NCBI GenBank assembly: GCA_040218145.1
Contig: JAVJQK010000085.1
Location: forward strand, 1 to 64,000
Source: Sandaracinaceae bacterium
GTDB lineage: Bacteria; Myxococcota_A; Polyangia; Polyangiales; Sandaracinaceae
Direction: 5' to 3'
DNA: 64,000 bases
Shown here: piece after piece, positions 28,917 to 37,517 of the stretch
How the letters are laid out: every line of letters begins with the position of its first letter
Position numbering within the stretch: position 1 is the stretch's first letter
Notes under the pieces: model-generated
The model's input: only the letters and a program-made list of their open reading frames with translations
The model's database searches: none
What the model was told of the DNA's origin: nothing
Translations under genes and position numbers: made by a program

Positions 28917-30080
28917 ATGTCCGAGTCCCTCTGGCTCCGCGAAGCCCCCGCCGCGCGCTGGCCCGACGCCGAATCGGGGAGCTGCGAGCTGCTGGTGATC
29001 GGGGCGGGGCTCGCGGGCGCGAGCGCGGCGCTTCACGCGCGAGCGCGCGGGGTGGACGCGCTGGTCATCGAGCGCGACGCGCCCGGCCGCGGCGCCTCGG
29101 GGCGCAACGCGGGTTTCGTGCTCGCCGCGCACGTCTTCGAGTACCCCGACATCCGCGCGCGCATCGGCGCGGACGCCGCGCGCGATCTGATGACGCTGAG
29201 CCGGCGCAACCACGCTCGCCTGAAGGAGCGCTTCGCGGCGGCGGCGGAGCACGCGCCCTCTGGCTCCGCGATGCTGTCGATGGAGGGCGACGAGGCGGAG
29301 GCCCGCGTGCTGGAGGAGGCCGCGGAGCTCTTGCGCGAGGACGGCGCGCGCTGCCACTTCACGGCGCCGCATCCCGCGCTGCGGGGCTTCGCGTCGCAGC
29401 TCGTGCTGCCGGACGACGCGCAGCTCCACCCGGGGAAGCTGGTCCGGGCGATGAGCGCCGGGATCGAGCGCGGCGTACGCGGGCACGTCGACGCGCTCGA
29501 GGGGGGCGTGGCGCGGATCGGAGACGCCGAGATCCGCTTCGAGCGCGCGCTGATCTGCACCAACGCGCACGCCGCGCAGCTCGTGCCCGCGCTCGGAGGC
29601 GTCGTCACCGGGCAGCGCGCCCAGATGCTCGCCACCGCGCCCGTCACGCCCACCCTGCAGATGCCGATGTACGCGAACTGGGGCTACGACTACTTCCGCC
29701 AGCGCCCCGACGGCGTCGTGCTGATGGGCGGTCGGCGTCATCTCTTCCGGGAGAGCGAAGCCACCGACTCGCTCGCGCCCACCGAGGAGGTCCAGGCCTC
29801 GCTCGAGCGCTACGTCGCCACACACATGCCCTTCGCGGCCGGCGCGCCCATCACCGATCGCTGGGCCGGCACGATGGGATTCTCCCCGGACGAGCTCCCC
29901 CTGCTCGGCCGCGCGCCCGGGATGGCCCCGGAGGTGCACGTGCTCGCGGGCTTCACCGGGCACGGCCTCGGCCTCGCGACCGCGCTCGCCGAGCTCGCGG
30001 TGGACGTGATCACGGGCCACGCGTCCGCGGAGGACGCGCGCATGGCGCGCCACTTCGACGCGGCTCGCTTCTCCGCCTGA
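28917..30080 (+). CDS. FAD-dependent amino-acid/amine oxidase (DAO family, 387 aa)
   Basis: FAD motif V-I-G-A-G-L-A-G at about 27-34 and the second dinucleotide signature ERDAPGRGASGRNAGF. The C-terminal GFTGHGLGLATALAEL is the FAD-capping segment. It resembles gamma-glutamylputrescine oxidase and glycine oxidase relatives, so the product should be an imine/aldehyde plus H2O2; the substrate is unknown. Cytoplasmic, no signal peptide. The start is taken as ATG 28917; divergent from the esterase gene. It is convergent with the hydroxylase gene and the two stops abut. Confidence 0.9.
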   Translation: MSESLWLREAPAARWPDAESGSCELLVIGAGLAGASAALHARARGVDALVIERDAPGRGASGRNAGFVLAAHVFEYPDIRARIGADAARDLMTLSRRNHARLKERFAAAAEHAPSGSAMLSMEGDEAEARVLEEAAELLREDGARCHFTAPHPALRGFASQLVLPDDAQLHPGKLVRAMSAGIERGVRGHVDALEGGVARIGDAEIRFERALICTNAHAAQLVPALGGVVTGQRAQMLATAPVTPTLQMPMYANWGYDYFRQRPDGVVLMGGRRHLFRESEATDSLAPTEEVQASLERYVATHMPFAAGAPITDRWAGTMGFSPDELPLLGRAPGMAPEVHVLAGFTGHGLGLATALAELAVDVITGHASAEDARMARHFDAARFSA

Positions 30081-30632
30081 TCAGGCCGCGGCCTTCTCGG
30101 CCGACGCCGCGCGGGCGGCCTTGCGCGCACGTCGCGCCTCGGCCCGGGCGCGGTCTTCGGCCTCCTGCGGGGTCCCCGCGTACGGCTCGCGCGTGCCCAT
30201 GAGGAGGTCGAACCACGGCTTGGTCACGCACCAGTTCGCGTCCTGGTTGCGCGCCATGTGGTGGTCGTAGTGCCAGGGGAGGTGCTCGCGCGCCCACTCG
30301 GGGTCGAGGTGCGCCCGCTTGTGCTTCGAGTAGTAGTTCCACGCCGAGTAGACGACCGTGCCCGTGAAGAAGGGCGCCACGGGGAAGAGCGGCAGGTGCA
30401 GCGCGGCCATGCCCAACACGGCCGCCGCCTCCTTGCCCTGCGCGTGCCAGCCGAACACCGAGCGCTCGTAGTCGGGGTCGTGGAAGCCCTTCGTCTTCGC
30501 CGCCCGGTGGTGCTCGATCCAGTGGAAGCTCCAGAAGCTCTCCCGCTTTCGCCCCGAGCCGTGCAGCACGTACTTGTGGATCAACCACTCACTCGCGTTC
30601 GCGTAGGCCAATCCCAACGGAATCCCTAGCAT
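30081..30632 (-). CDS. Fatty acid hydroxylase/sterol desaturase-like membrane protein (183 aa)
   Basis: Di-iron membrane oxygenase family. Four histidine clusters match: H19-x4-H24 (WLIHKYVLH), H37-x3-H41-H42, H104-x3-H108 and H121-x2-H124-H125. Two hydrophobic segments (about 75-100 and the N-terminus). It could hydroxylate a lipid, carotenoid or sterol; the short length resembles bacterial C4/beta-carotene hydroxylase-type proteins. A strong GAGGAGG site precedes the ATG at 30632. It is divergent from the TetR gene with a 60-bp spacer containing an operator-like site. Confidence 0.85.
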   Translation of the reverse strand: MLGIPLGLAYANASEWLIHKYVLHGSGRKRESFWSFHWIEHHRAAKTKGFHDPDYERSVFGWHAQGKEAAAVLGMAALHLPLFPVAPFFTGTVVYSAWNYYSKHKRAHLDPEWAREHLPWHYDHHMARNQDANWCVTKPWFDLLMGTREPYAGTPQEAEDRARAEARRARKAARAASAEKAAA

Positions 30633-30652
30633 TTTCGCCTCCTCAGGAAGAA

Positions 30653-30666
30653 TGACCGGACAGTCA
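30653..30666. promoter_or_regulatory. TetR-type operator candidate
   Basis: TGACCGGACAGTCA is an interrupted inverted repeat (TGAC-N6-GTCA, with a matching inner G and C). It lies in the 60-bp divergent spacer between the hydroxylase and TetR genes, in a locally AT-rich stretch with AAGAA and TTCTT flanks. Binding there would control both directions. Confidence 0.55.
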
Positions 30667-30692
30667 CTTTATTCTTAGCAGAATGTAGCCCC

Positions 30693-31373
30693 GTGTCCAC
30701 AGACGACGAGACCCCCACGCAGGTGGCGCCCGAGCGGCTCCCCCCGGAGCGGCCCGGGCAGCCCGGTGGCAAACGAGACCGAAACCGCAGGCGGCGCATC
30801 GAGCAGCTGCGGCAGGCGGGGCTCACGCTCTTCCTCGAGCGCGGCGTCGACAGCGTCACCATCGACGACATCGCGTCGGCGGCGGGCACCGCGAAGGGCA
30901 ACTTCTATCGCTACTTCACCGACAAGGTGGATCTCGTCTCCGCGATCGTCGAGCCCATGGCGAGCGCGGTGCGAGACGCCTTCGACCACTGCGAGGAGGG
31001 GCTCGAGGAGGCGCACGACGACCCGTCCCTCTTCGCCGCCTACAACCGCCTCGCGTTCGGCCTGATCCCCGTGGCGGTTCAGCACCCGGACGCCGTGCGG
31101 CTCTACCTCCAGGAGAGCCGCGCGCCGGCCGCGGGAGCGCGCAAGCCGATCCGCGACCTGGCCGATGTCATCCGCGCGCGCGCGGTCGACCTGACGCAGT
31201 TCGCCGTCGACCATGATCTGCTCCGCATCCCGGACCCGCGCATCTCCGCGCTGGCGGTGGTCGGCGCGGTCGAGCAGCTCACCTGGTCGGTCCTCGGCGA
31301 GGGGCTCGACACGCCTCCCGATCAGATCGCGGGTACCCTCATCTCACTCGTCCTCAGCGGTATCCGGAGCTGA
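30693..31373 (+). CDS. TetR family regulator (226 aa)
   Basis: GTG start. A disordered 25-residue leader precedes the HTH: R-I-E-Q-L-R then G-V-D-S-V-T-I-D-D-I-A-S-A-A-G, and K-G-N-F-Y-R-Y-F at about 55-75. The C-terminal ligand domain is helical. Ligands for such regulators beside lipid-modifying genes are often acyl compounds. The acyltransferase gene starts eight bases after the stop, and the hydroxylase gene is divergent, so this is probably one lipid-modification regulon. Confidence 0.92.
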   Translation: MSTDDETPTQVAPERLPPERPGQPGGKRDRNRRRRIEQLRQAGLTLFLERGVDSVTIDDIASAAGTAKGNFYRYFTDKVDLVSAIVEPMASAVRDAFDHCEEGLEEAHDDPSLFAAYNRLAFGLIPVAVQHPDAVRLYLQESRAPAAGARKPIRDLADVIRARAVDLTQFAVDHDLLRIPDPRISALAVVGAVEQLTWSVLGEGLDTPPDQIAGTLISLVLSGIRS

Positions 31374-31381
31374 CGCGCGCC

Positions 31382-32377
31382 ATGCTCGACCTTCCACGCC
31401 TCTCGCGCATCCGCCTCTCGGCCCGGCCTCGTGGCCAGCGCGTCGTCGCGCTCGCGCTCCTCGGGCCCAACTACGAGCTGCCGCCGCGCGTGCGCATCGA
31501 CCTCGAGGGCGCCCACCACGTCCCCGACGAGCCGGTCATCTTCGCGATGAACCACACCGATCGGTTCAACTACTGGCCCTTCCAGTACGCGTGGTGGCGC
31601 AGGCACGGCCGCTTCACCGCGACGTGGGTGAAGGGGAAGTACTACGAGAACGAGTGGGTCGGCCGCTTCATGGAGATGACCAACAACATCCCCACGGTCT
31701 CGCGCGGCTACCTCATCACGAAGGACTTCCTCGCCACGCTCGGCCGTCGGCCCGCCAACGAGGAGTACGCGGCGCTGCGCGCGCTGATCAACGCGGCCGC
31801 GCAGGGGGAAGAGGCGGAGCCCGACGCGGTCATCCCGCGCGAGCTCCTCGAGACGCCGCGTGACATGCTCGGCCGGCGCTTCGAGCCGTCTCGCGAGCCC
31901 TACGCGGTCGCGCTCGACGAGCTCTTCCGCGCCATGATGCGCCAGTTCACCGCGCTCAACCGCGAGGCCGCGGACCTCGGGCTCGACATCCTGATCTTCC
32001 CGCAGGGCACGCGGTCCATCCGCCTCTCCCGCGGGCGCGTGGGCCTGTCGCAGATCGCGATGCACCTCGAGCGTCCGGTCGTGCCCGTGGGCTGCAGCGG
32101 CAGCGACCTCGTCTACCCGGGCAGCCTCCCCGTCGCCCGCCCCGGGCGCATCACCTACCGCTTCGGCGAGGCCATCCACCCGCGGGACGCGAAGGCCTGG
32201 GTCGACCGCGCCGAGTTCGAGCCCTTCACGCCGGAGGCGGAGCGCGAGCACCAGGCTTCGTTCCAGACCTACGTGGACGACGTCATGGATCGCATCGAGC
32301 CGCTCGTGGACGCCCGCTATCGTTTCTCCGAGGACGGGGAGAGCGAGGGCGTGGAAGGGACGCGCAGGTTCGTATGA
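31382..32377 (+). CDS. PlsC-like acyltransferase with altered H-x4-D motif (331 aa)
   Basis: The PlsC domain covers about 40-240. The first block reads N-H-T-D-R-F-N, so the expected catalytic Asp of H-x4-D is Asn (H58, N63), though D60 is near. The second block F-P-Q-G-T-R-S near residue 206 is conserved apart from Glu to Gln, and V-P-V-G-C-S fits block 4. It contains a large insert between blocks 1 and 2. Loss of Asp and Glu may mean an unusual mechanism or altered activity. ATG 31382 follows the TetR gene by 8 bp; the stop overlaps the next ATG (ATGA). Confidence 0.82.
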   Translation: MLDLPRLSRIRLSARPRGQRVVALALLGPNYELPPRVRIDLEGAHHVPDEPVIFAMNHTDRFNYWPFQYAWWRRHGRFTATWVKGKYYENEWVGRFMEMTNNIPTVSRGYLITKDFLATLGRRPANEEYAALRALINAAAQGEEAEPDAVIPRELLETPRDMLGRRFEPSREPYAVALDELFRAMMRQFTALNREAADLGLDILIFPQGTRSIRLSRGRVGLSQIAMHLERPVVPVGCSGSDLVYPGSLPVARPGRITYRFGEAIHPRDAKAWVDRAEFEPFTPEAEREHQASFQTYVDDVMDRIEPLVDARYRFSEDGESEGVEGTRRFV

Positions 32378-33108
32378 AGCGGCTCTGGGGGGTGGGGATC
32401 TTGGTCTGCGCCGGGGGGTGTGGGTTGACGCTCGATCTGTTGCCCCCCGATCCCGACGGCGGCGTGGGCGGTATGGATGCGCGGGTGTCGCGCGACGGTG
32501 GGGGGCGCGACGCGAGGGTCGCCGAGGACGCCGCGATGGACGCCGCCTCGCTCGACGCCGCGCCGGACGCCTCGCGCGACGCCGACGTCGTCACCCCGGA
32601 CGCCGACGTCCTGCCGGCCGACGGCGGTCCGACGCCCGACTGCGCCGAGACGTGCCCCGACTCGCACGTCTGCGACTTCGGCCTCGGGCGCTGCTTCGGA
32701 GACGCGGTGTGTCTCGAGCGGCCGGCGGGGTGCCCCGACCGCTTCGCGCCGGTCTGCGGCTGCGACCGCAACACCTACTCGAACGCGTGCGAGGCGCGCG
32801 CGGCCGGCACCAGCGTCGCGTCCGAGGGGGAGTGCCCGGACTTCGTGCGCGCCGGGGAGTGCGCGATGACGCCGCCGCCGCAGACCGAGCCGGGGTGTCT
32901 CCCCTGCTTCGACGACCGGGACTGCACCCCCGCCGCGCCGCAGTGCGTCGCCTCGGTGTGTGCGCCCGGCGGCAGCGGGTTCTGTCGCTTCGAGGGCGGC
33001 CCGCGCGATTGCTACTACGACTACGAGTGCCCCGACACCGAGCGTTGCCGTGGGCCCGAGGTCACGGGGTGCCCGCCAGCCTTGGTGACGCAGGGGAGCT
33101 GCGGTTGA
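32374..33108 (+). CDS. Lipoprotein with Kazal-type domain (244 aa)
   Basis: Signal peptide with C-A-G-G-C, Cys 16. A long D/A-rich linker (30-85) leads to a Cys-rich region with a Kazal-like domain (about residues 115-155: C-P-D-R-F-A-P-V-C-G-C-D-R-N-T-Y-S-N, then A-C-E-A). Kazal domains inhibit serine proteases, so a surface-displayed inhibitor is likely. A second set of Cys follows. ATG overlaps the stop of the acyltransferase gene and its own stop overlaps the next start; these look translationally coupled. Confidence 0.88.
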   Translation: MKRLWGVGILVCAGGCGLTLDLLPPDPDGGVGGMDARVSRDGGGRDARVAEDAAMDAASLDAAPDASRDADVVTPDADVLPADGGPTPDCAETCPDSHVCDFGLGRCFGDAVCLERPAGCPDRFAPVCGCDRNTYSNACEARAAGTSVASEGECPDFVRAGECAMTPPPQTEPGCLPCFDDRDCTPAAPQCVASVCAPGGSGFCRFEGGPRDCYYDYECPDTERCRGPEVTGCPPALVTQGSCG

Positions 33109-33728
33109 TCCACAGGCTCGCCGCCCTGCTCTGCGCGGCCGGCTGCCTGTGGCCCGACGGCGCGCATGCGCTCGGGCGCTACTGCGAGCGCGTCGACGAT
33201 CGCTGCTGGGACTGCGCCGACGTGGCCTTCGGGTTCGCGATCCCGTGCGACGACGATCCGTGCGCGCCGAGCGAGGTGTGCGTGCAGCGCGACGGCGCCC
33301 CGGAGTGCCACGTCACCACGCGCCTCTGCTGCAGCGAGGCGTGCGCCCAGCCGCCCGGGTGCGAGGGCGCGGCGACGGCGTGCGGCGGAGACAGCCCGGG
33401 CCGCCCCGACCAGTGCACGTTCCTGAACGACTGCCCCGATCCGTTCCCCAGCGACGCGGGCGTGAACGGGGACGACGCGGGCCCGCCCGTGTCGCAGGAC
33501 GGCGGCGCGCCCCCGCGAGACGCGGGCGTGTTCTTCGACGCCGCGCCGCCCTCGAGGCCGCCCTCGTTCCGAGGCGGCGGCGGCTGCGTTTGCGCGGCCG
33601 CTCCCGGTGCGCCCGGAAGAGGGGTCTGGTGGTTGGTCAGTTTCGCTTGCGTCCACGCGTTTGCGCGAAGGCGGCGAGGCCGGGGACGTGCTGGCCGAGG
33701 AACGCGCCCAGCTTGCCGTGCGCGGTGA
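33105..33728 (+). CDS. Secreted Cys-rich protein with MYXO-CTERM-like tag (207 aa)
   Basis: Starts with TTG at 33105 overlapping the previous stop (TTGA). The N-terminus LIHRLAALLCAAGCLWPDGA is a signal peptide. Residues 25-120 are Cys-rich (C-W-D-C, C-C-S-E-A-C), then a D/A/P linker. The C-terminus has GGGGCVC (Cys 161 and 163), a hydrophobic run (G-V-W-W-L-V-S-F-A-C-V) and a basic cluster R-R-R-R, the layout of MYXO-CTERM sorting tags. The last 92 bp are antisense to the 3' end of the SDR gene that follows. Confidence 0.75.
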   Translation: MIHRLAALLCAAGCLWPDGAHALGRYCERVDDRCWDCADVAFGFAIPCDDDPCAPSEVCVQRDGAPECHVTTRLCCSEACAQPPGCEGAATACGGDSPGRPDQCTFLNDCPDPFPSDAGVNGDDAGPPVSQDGGAPPRDAGVFFDAAPPSRPPSFRGGGGCVCAAAPGAPGRGVWWLVSFACVHAFARRRRGRGRAGRGTRPACRAR

Positions 33729-34437
33729 AGACGTACTCGCGCTTGCGGGCGTGGACGGCGTCGAGCATCACGCGCGCCGCCGCGTCGGCGGACCACATCA
33801 GCTTCTGGGGCCGCGGATCGTCGCGCTCCGGGTGGTGCACGCCTTCGTTGTCCACCTGCGCGATCTCGCTCTCCACGAAGCCCGGGTGGAGCAGCGTGCA
33901 GCTCACCCCGCTCCCGGCGAGCTCGATGTGGAGTGACTGCGCCAGCCCGCGGACGGCGAACTTGCTCGCGACATAGGCGCCGTTCTTGGCCAGCGGCACG
34001 AACGCGGCCACCGACCCGACGAAGGCGACGCGGCCGCGGGCGGCGCGCAGGTGCGGCAGCGCGTGCTTGGCCGTCATCGCCGCGCCCACCACGTTCACGT
34101 CGAGCTGGCGCCGTAGATCGTCCGCGCTGAGCGCCTCGACCTTGCCCACGACGCCATAGCCCGCGTTCGCGATCGCGACGTCGAGGGTGCCCAGCTCACG
34201 GGCCACGCGATCGGCGGCGTCCTTCACCTGCGGCTCCTCGGTCACGTCGCACGGGACGGCGAGCCCGCGCCGCCCGAGCGCGGTCACCTCCGCGGCGACC
34301 GCCTCGAGCTTGTCCGCGCGTCGGCCCGACACCGCCACGTCGGCGCCCCGCCGCGCCAGCTCGAGCGCGAGCGCCCGACCGATCCCGCTACCGCCGCCCG
34401 TGACCCAGGCGGCCTGCCCCTCGAAGCGTCTGGCCAT
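33637..34437 (-). CDS. Short-chain dehydrogenase/reductase (266 aa)
   Basis: Classical SDR. T-G-G-G-S-G-I-G at about 13-20, N-A-G-Y-G structural motif, active-site S about 140 and Y-V-A-S-K. The dinucleotide strand ends in SGRR, an NADP-type signature (Arg after the second strand). The C-terminal tail is hydrophobic (GAFLGQHVPGLAAFAQ) and basic. It lies 17 bp downstream of the DksA-type gene and probably shares its transcript. The ATG at 34437 has the cofactor motif at the normal distance. Confidence 0.92.
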   Translation of the reverse strand: MARRFEGQAAWVTGGGSGIGRALALELARRGADVAVSGRRADKLEAVAAEVTALGRRGLAVPCDVTEEPQVKDAADRVARELGTLDVAIANAGYGVVGKVEALSADDLRRQLDVNVVGAAMTAKHALPHLRAARGRVAFVGSVAAFVPLAKNGAYVASKFAVRGLAQSLHIELAGSGVSCTLLHPGFVESEIAQVDNEGVHHPERDDPRPQKLMWSADAAARVMLDAVHARKREYVFTAHGKLGAFLGQHVPGLAAFAQTRGRKRN

Positions 34438-34454
34438 GCGCTCGGAGTAGCACG

Positions 34455-34814
34455 TCAGCCGCGCTCGCGTCCGCCCTGGCACCGCAGGCAGAAGGGCGAC
34501 TCGGGGCGGGCCCGGAGGCGTCGGTAGCCGATCGGCTCGTCGCAGCTGCGACAGTCTCCGTACTCGCCGCTCTCCATCGCCGCGAGCGCCACCCGGACCT
34601 GGCCCATGCGGAGTTGCTGCTTCTCCTTGCTCGCCTCGGCCATCTTCTGCTGCTGGATGGCGTCGATGCGCGAGACCCGTCCGATCGGCTGATCGAGGTC
34701 GACCACCTTCGCGCCCTCGGCCGCGCTCTTCAGCGAGGCGGTCAGCTCCACCTCGAGCGCCTCGAGCGCGGCCCGGAGCTCGTCGATCTGCGTCTCGGTC
34801 AGCTCGTCGTCCAT
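34455..34814 (-). CDS. TraR/DksA-type zinc finger protein (119 aa)
   Basis: A helical hairpin N-terminal part (about 1-80) precedes a zinc finger C-R-S-C ... C-L-R-C near the C-terminus. The conserved I-G-Y-R-R-L-R-A-R-P and Y-G-D-C belong to the family that binds RNA polymerase through its secondary channel. It is shorter than E. coli DksA. ATG 34814 is used; an extra 14 codons upstream contain Pro and Arg only. Stop is followed 17 bp later by the SDR gene. Confidence 0.9.
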   Translation of the reverse strand: MDDELTETQIDELRAALEALEVELTASLKSAAEGAKVVDLDQPIGRVSRIDAIQQQKMAEASKEKQQLRMGQVRVALAAMESGEYGDCRSCDEPIGYRRLRARPESPFCLRCQGGRERG

Positions 34815-35047
34815 GCCGCGAGGATAACCGGTCACGTTCCGGGGCGTCGGCGCCACGCACTGTCGGTGGGGCGGGCGTCGAATCGATTCCGGATGGCAGC
34901 GGCGTGCTCTTCCGAGCAGCAGATGCGTTTCATCTCGGCCGATTTCCGGGGAAAAACGCGTCTGGAGCGTCGCGTGCTGCGGTCTTTACCAAAGCCTGAC
35001 CTGGGTTTCCGTGGTCTGGGTGTCTGTCGACCCGAGGAGGTTCTCTC

Positions 35048-36502
35048 ATGAGATCACGCATGCGATTCGGACGAGCGGCGCGAAAGCGTCTGGGGGTGGC
35101 GGCTGGCGCGGTGGTGCTGGCCTTCGGGGCGATTGTCCTGGCGCGCGCGCCGTCGGCGGCCAGAGCGCCCGACGAGGCGCCGCCGGACGGAGCGGACCCC
35201 GATGGAGCGAGCAGGGTGACGGCGGAGGGATCCCATCGGATCTCCATCGTCACGCCCGAGATGAGCGGGTTCCTGGCCCTCACGCAGGGCGCCGTCCTGG
35301 CGCACGGGACCCGCGAGCTCTTCGCGGAGCTCCGGCTCGAGGCGACGGACGAGGGCGGCGTCACGGCGCGGCGGCCGGTGGCCCTCGCGGTGGTGCTCGA
35401 CACGAGCGGCTCGATGATGGGGGAGAAGATCGCCGAGGCGCGCCGCGCCGTGCACGCGCTGGCCGAGTCGATGCGGCCGGAGGATCGGCTGGCCATCGTG
35501 ACCTACGACCACGGCGCGCGGCTCGTGCAGCCCCTCGCGCCCATCGCCGAGGTGCGGCGCACGCTCTCGGCCCGGGTCAACGAGATCTACGCGAGCGGCG
35601 GCACCAACATCCCGGCCGGCCTCCAGCTCGGCTCGACCGCGCTCTCCGACGCGCCGACGAACATGACGCACCGGCTGGTGCTCATCAGCGACGGGCTCGA
35701 CGGCTCGGGCCAGCCGCTCGGCTCGGTGCAGGCGCAGATCGCGGGGCGCGCCAACGGCGGCGTGACCACGAGCGCGCTGGGCGTCGGCATCGACTACGAC
35801 GAGCGCTGGCTGACCACGGTCGCGGACGCCGGGCGCGGCAACTACGAGTTCCTCGCCGACGGGGGCGCGCTCGGCGGCTTCCTGCACCGGGAGCTCGAGC
35901 AGGCCTCCACCACCGTCGCGGACGCGGCGTCGGTGGACCTGCAGCTGCCGCCCGGCTGGCGCGTCACCCACGCCTACGGCGGCAGCTTCGAGCAGGGCCG
36001 CGTCCCGCTCGGGGCCCTGTTCGCGGGGGAACGTCGCCGCGTGACGCTGCGTATGGAGATCGACGCCGGCGCCGCGGGGGAGGTCCGCGCGGTCGGCGCG
36101 AGGCTCGCATTCCGGTCCGCGATTCATGGATCAGATCGGAACCTGGACCTCGGACGTCTGTCGGTCAGCACGGTGAACGAGGAGGGGCACGTGGCAGATT
36201 CGAGAGACGTGGCGCTGCACGCGGAGGCGATCGCCCAGCACGTGGACGCGCGGCAGGCGCAGGCCATCGAGGCGTGGCGTGAGGGGCGGGCGGCCGAGGC
36301 GCGCGAGATCGCGGCCGACAACCTGGCGACGCTCGAGCAGTGGCAGCGCGCGGCCCCCGCGGCCGCGCCTGCGCTGAGGACGCGCGCCGCCGCGGCCAGC
36401 CGCGACATGGACAACTTCCAGCTGGACGCGCGATCGGCGGGCGGCCGGGCCTACGGGCTCGAGTCGAACGCCCGCCGCCGCTCCAGGGCGCAGGCGTACT
36501 GA
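35048..36502 (+). CDS. Exported VWA-domain protein (484 aa)
   Basis: A signal-anchor (residues 14-31, RLGVAAGAVVLAFGAIVLA) precedes a von Willebrand A domain at about 105-300. The metal-ion-dependent adhesion motif is D-T-S-G-S (118-122) with T and D further on (G-G-T-N and S-D-G). A beta domain and a helical Ala/Glu-rich C-terminal tail follow. It probably binds a partner protein in the periplasm or outside. A very good GAGGAGG ribosome site lies 9 bp before the ATG at 35048. The next membrane protein gene overlaps by one base. Confidence 0.9.
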   Translation: MRSRMRFGRAARKRLGVAAGAVVLAFGAIVLARAPSAARAPDEAPPDGADPDGASRVTAEGSHRISIVTPEMSGFLALTQGAVLAHGTRELFAELRLEATDEGGVTARRPVALAVVLDTSGSMMGEKIAEARRAVHALAESMRPEDRLAIVTYDHGARLVQPLAPIAEVRRTLSARVNEIYASGGTNIPAGLQLGSTALSDAPTNMTHRLVLISDGLDGSGQPLGSVQAQIAGRANGGVTTSALGVGIDYDERWLTTVADAGRGNYEFLADGGALGGFLHRELEQASTTVADAASVDLQLPPGWRVTHAYGGSFEQGRVPLGALFAGERRRVTLRMEIDAGAAGEVRAVGARLAFRSAIHGSDRNLDLGRLSVSTVNEEGHVADSRDVALHAEAIAQHVDARQAQAIEAWREGRAAEAREIAADNLATLEQWQRAAPAAAPALRTRAAAASRDMDNFQLDARSAGGRAYGLESNARRRSRAQAY

Positions 36503-37308
36503 TGCGCGGGCGCGCGTGGTTCTTCGTCGGAGGCATGGCGCTCGCGCTGGGCCTCCTCGGGCAGCTCGACCAGCTCGGCCCCGTCGGCGCGGCGGCGATC
36601 ACCGTCGGCTCGTCGGTGATCCTCGCGCTGCTCGCGCACGGCGGCACCAGCCTCGCCACGGAGGCGGTGGCGTTCGGCGCGAGCGGGGCGCTCGCCTACG
36701 AGGCGGTGCGGCCCTACCTGCCGCTCGTCGCGATGGGGCTCCTGCTCGCGGCGATCTTCGGCACGCGCGCCATGCGCTCGCGCTCTTGGCGAGAGCTCGC
36801 CTTCCACGTCTCGTTCGCCTTCGCGGGCGGCGCGGCGGCGAGCTGGGTGGTGCGCGCGAACGCCGGGCTCGAGACCACCCTTTGGATGGTCGCGCTCGCG
36901 GTGGCGTCGCTGCTGGCCTCGCTGCCCTGGCTCGTGCCCAGCGACGCGCCCCGCACCTTCGCGCTCCGCCGGCTCGCGGCGCGGGCGCGCGGGGCCTCGC
37001 GCTTCACGCTCCTGCGCGCCGTCGTGGCCCATCGGCGGCTCGCCGAGGCCGACGTGCCGGAGAAGATGCGGCGCCGGCTCGACCGCGCGTTCGACGACGT
37101 CATCCACCGCTGCGAGCGCCGGCTCGACGCGCGAGGTGAGCGCGCGCAGCTCGACGTGCGGAGCTCCGTCGTGCAGCTCGTCCGCGTGGCGAGGCTCGCG
37201 GCCACCCGCGACGCCCTCCTCGAGGATCTCGACACCCCCGCCCACCGCGTGGCCGCCGAGTCGGACACCCTCGAAGCCGAGGTGCTCGCGCTGGGCGAGG
37301 TCAGCTAG
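36502..37308 (+). CDS. Integral membrane protein, partner of the VWA protein (268 aa)
   Basis: The ATG at 36502 overlaps the VWA stop (TGATG). Four to five hydrophobic segments lie in the first 140 residues (FFVGGMALALGLLG, AAITVGSSVILALLA, LPLVAMGLLLAAIFG, LWMVALAVASLLASLPW). The cytoplasmic C-terminal half is helical and basic. No family recognised; coupling to the VWA gene suggests one complex. Confidence 0.82.
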   Translation: MRGRAWFFVGGMALALGLLGQLDQLGPVGAAAITVGSSVILALLAHGGTSLATEAVAFGASGALAYEAVRPYLPLVAMGLLLAAIFGTRAMRSRSWRELAFHVSFAFAGGAAASWVVRANAGLETTLWMVALAVASLLASLPWLVPSDAPRTFALRRLAARARGASRFTLLRAVVAHRRLAEADVPEKMRRRLDRAFDDVIHRCERRLDARGERAQLDVRSSVVQLVRVARLAATRDALLEDLDTPAHRVAAESDTLEAEVLALGEVS

Positions 37309-37325
37309 AGAACGCTCGCGTTCTC
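37308..37325 (+). terminator. Hairpin at the stop of the VWA operon
   Basis: GAGAACG-CTCG-CGTTCTC is a perfect 7-bp stem with a 4-nt loop that begins at the last base of the stop codon TAG. It is followed by a C-rich hexamer-like run (CCCTTG, CCCCTG), not a T-tract, so it would be a weak or protein-dependent terminator. The 209 bp to the next gene hold nothing else I can see. Confidence 0.45.
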
Positions 37326-37517
37326 GAGCCTGTCTGCCCCTTGCCCTTGCCCCTGCCCCTGCCCGCGTAGCATCGGTCGCAGCTCTCGAGGAGCGCGAGC
37401 GGGCGTGGAGAAGGCTTGCGATACAGCGAGCCATCACGGGCCCCGATTCCGGGCTCACCGTGGCCCAGAATTCGCGGGCACGGGCACGGGTGAGGCGCCT
37501 CAGCAGCCTGCCGGCTC

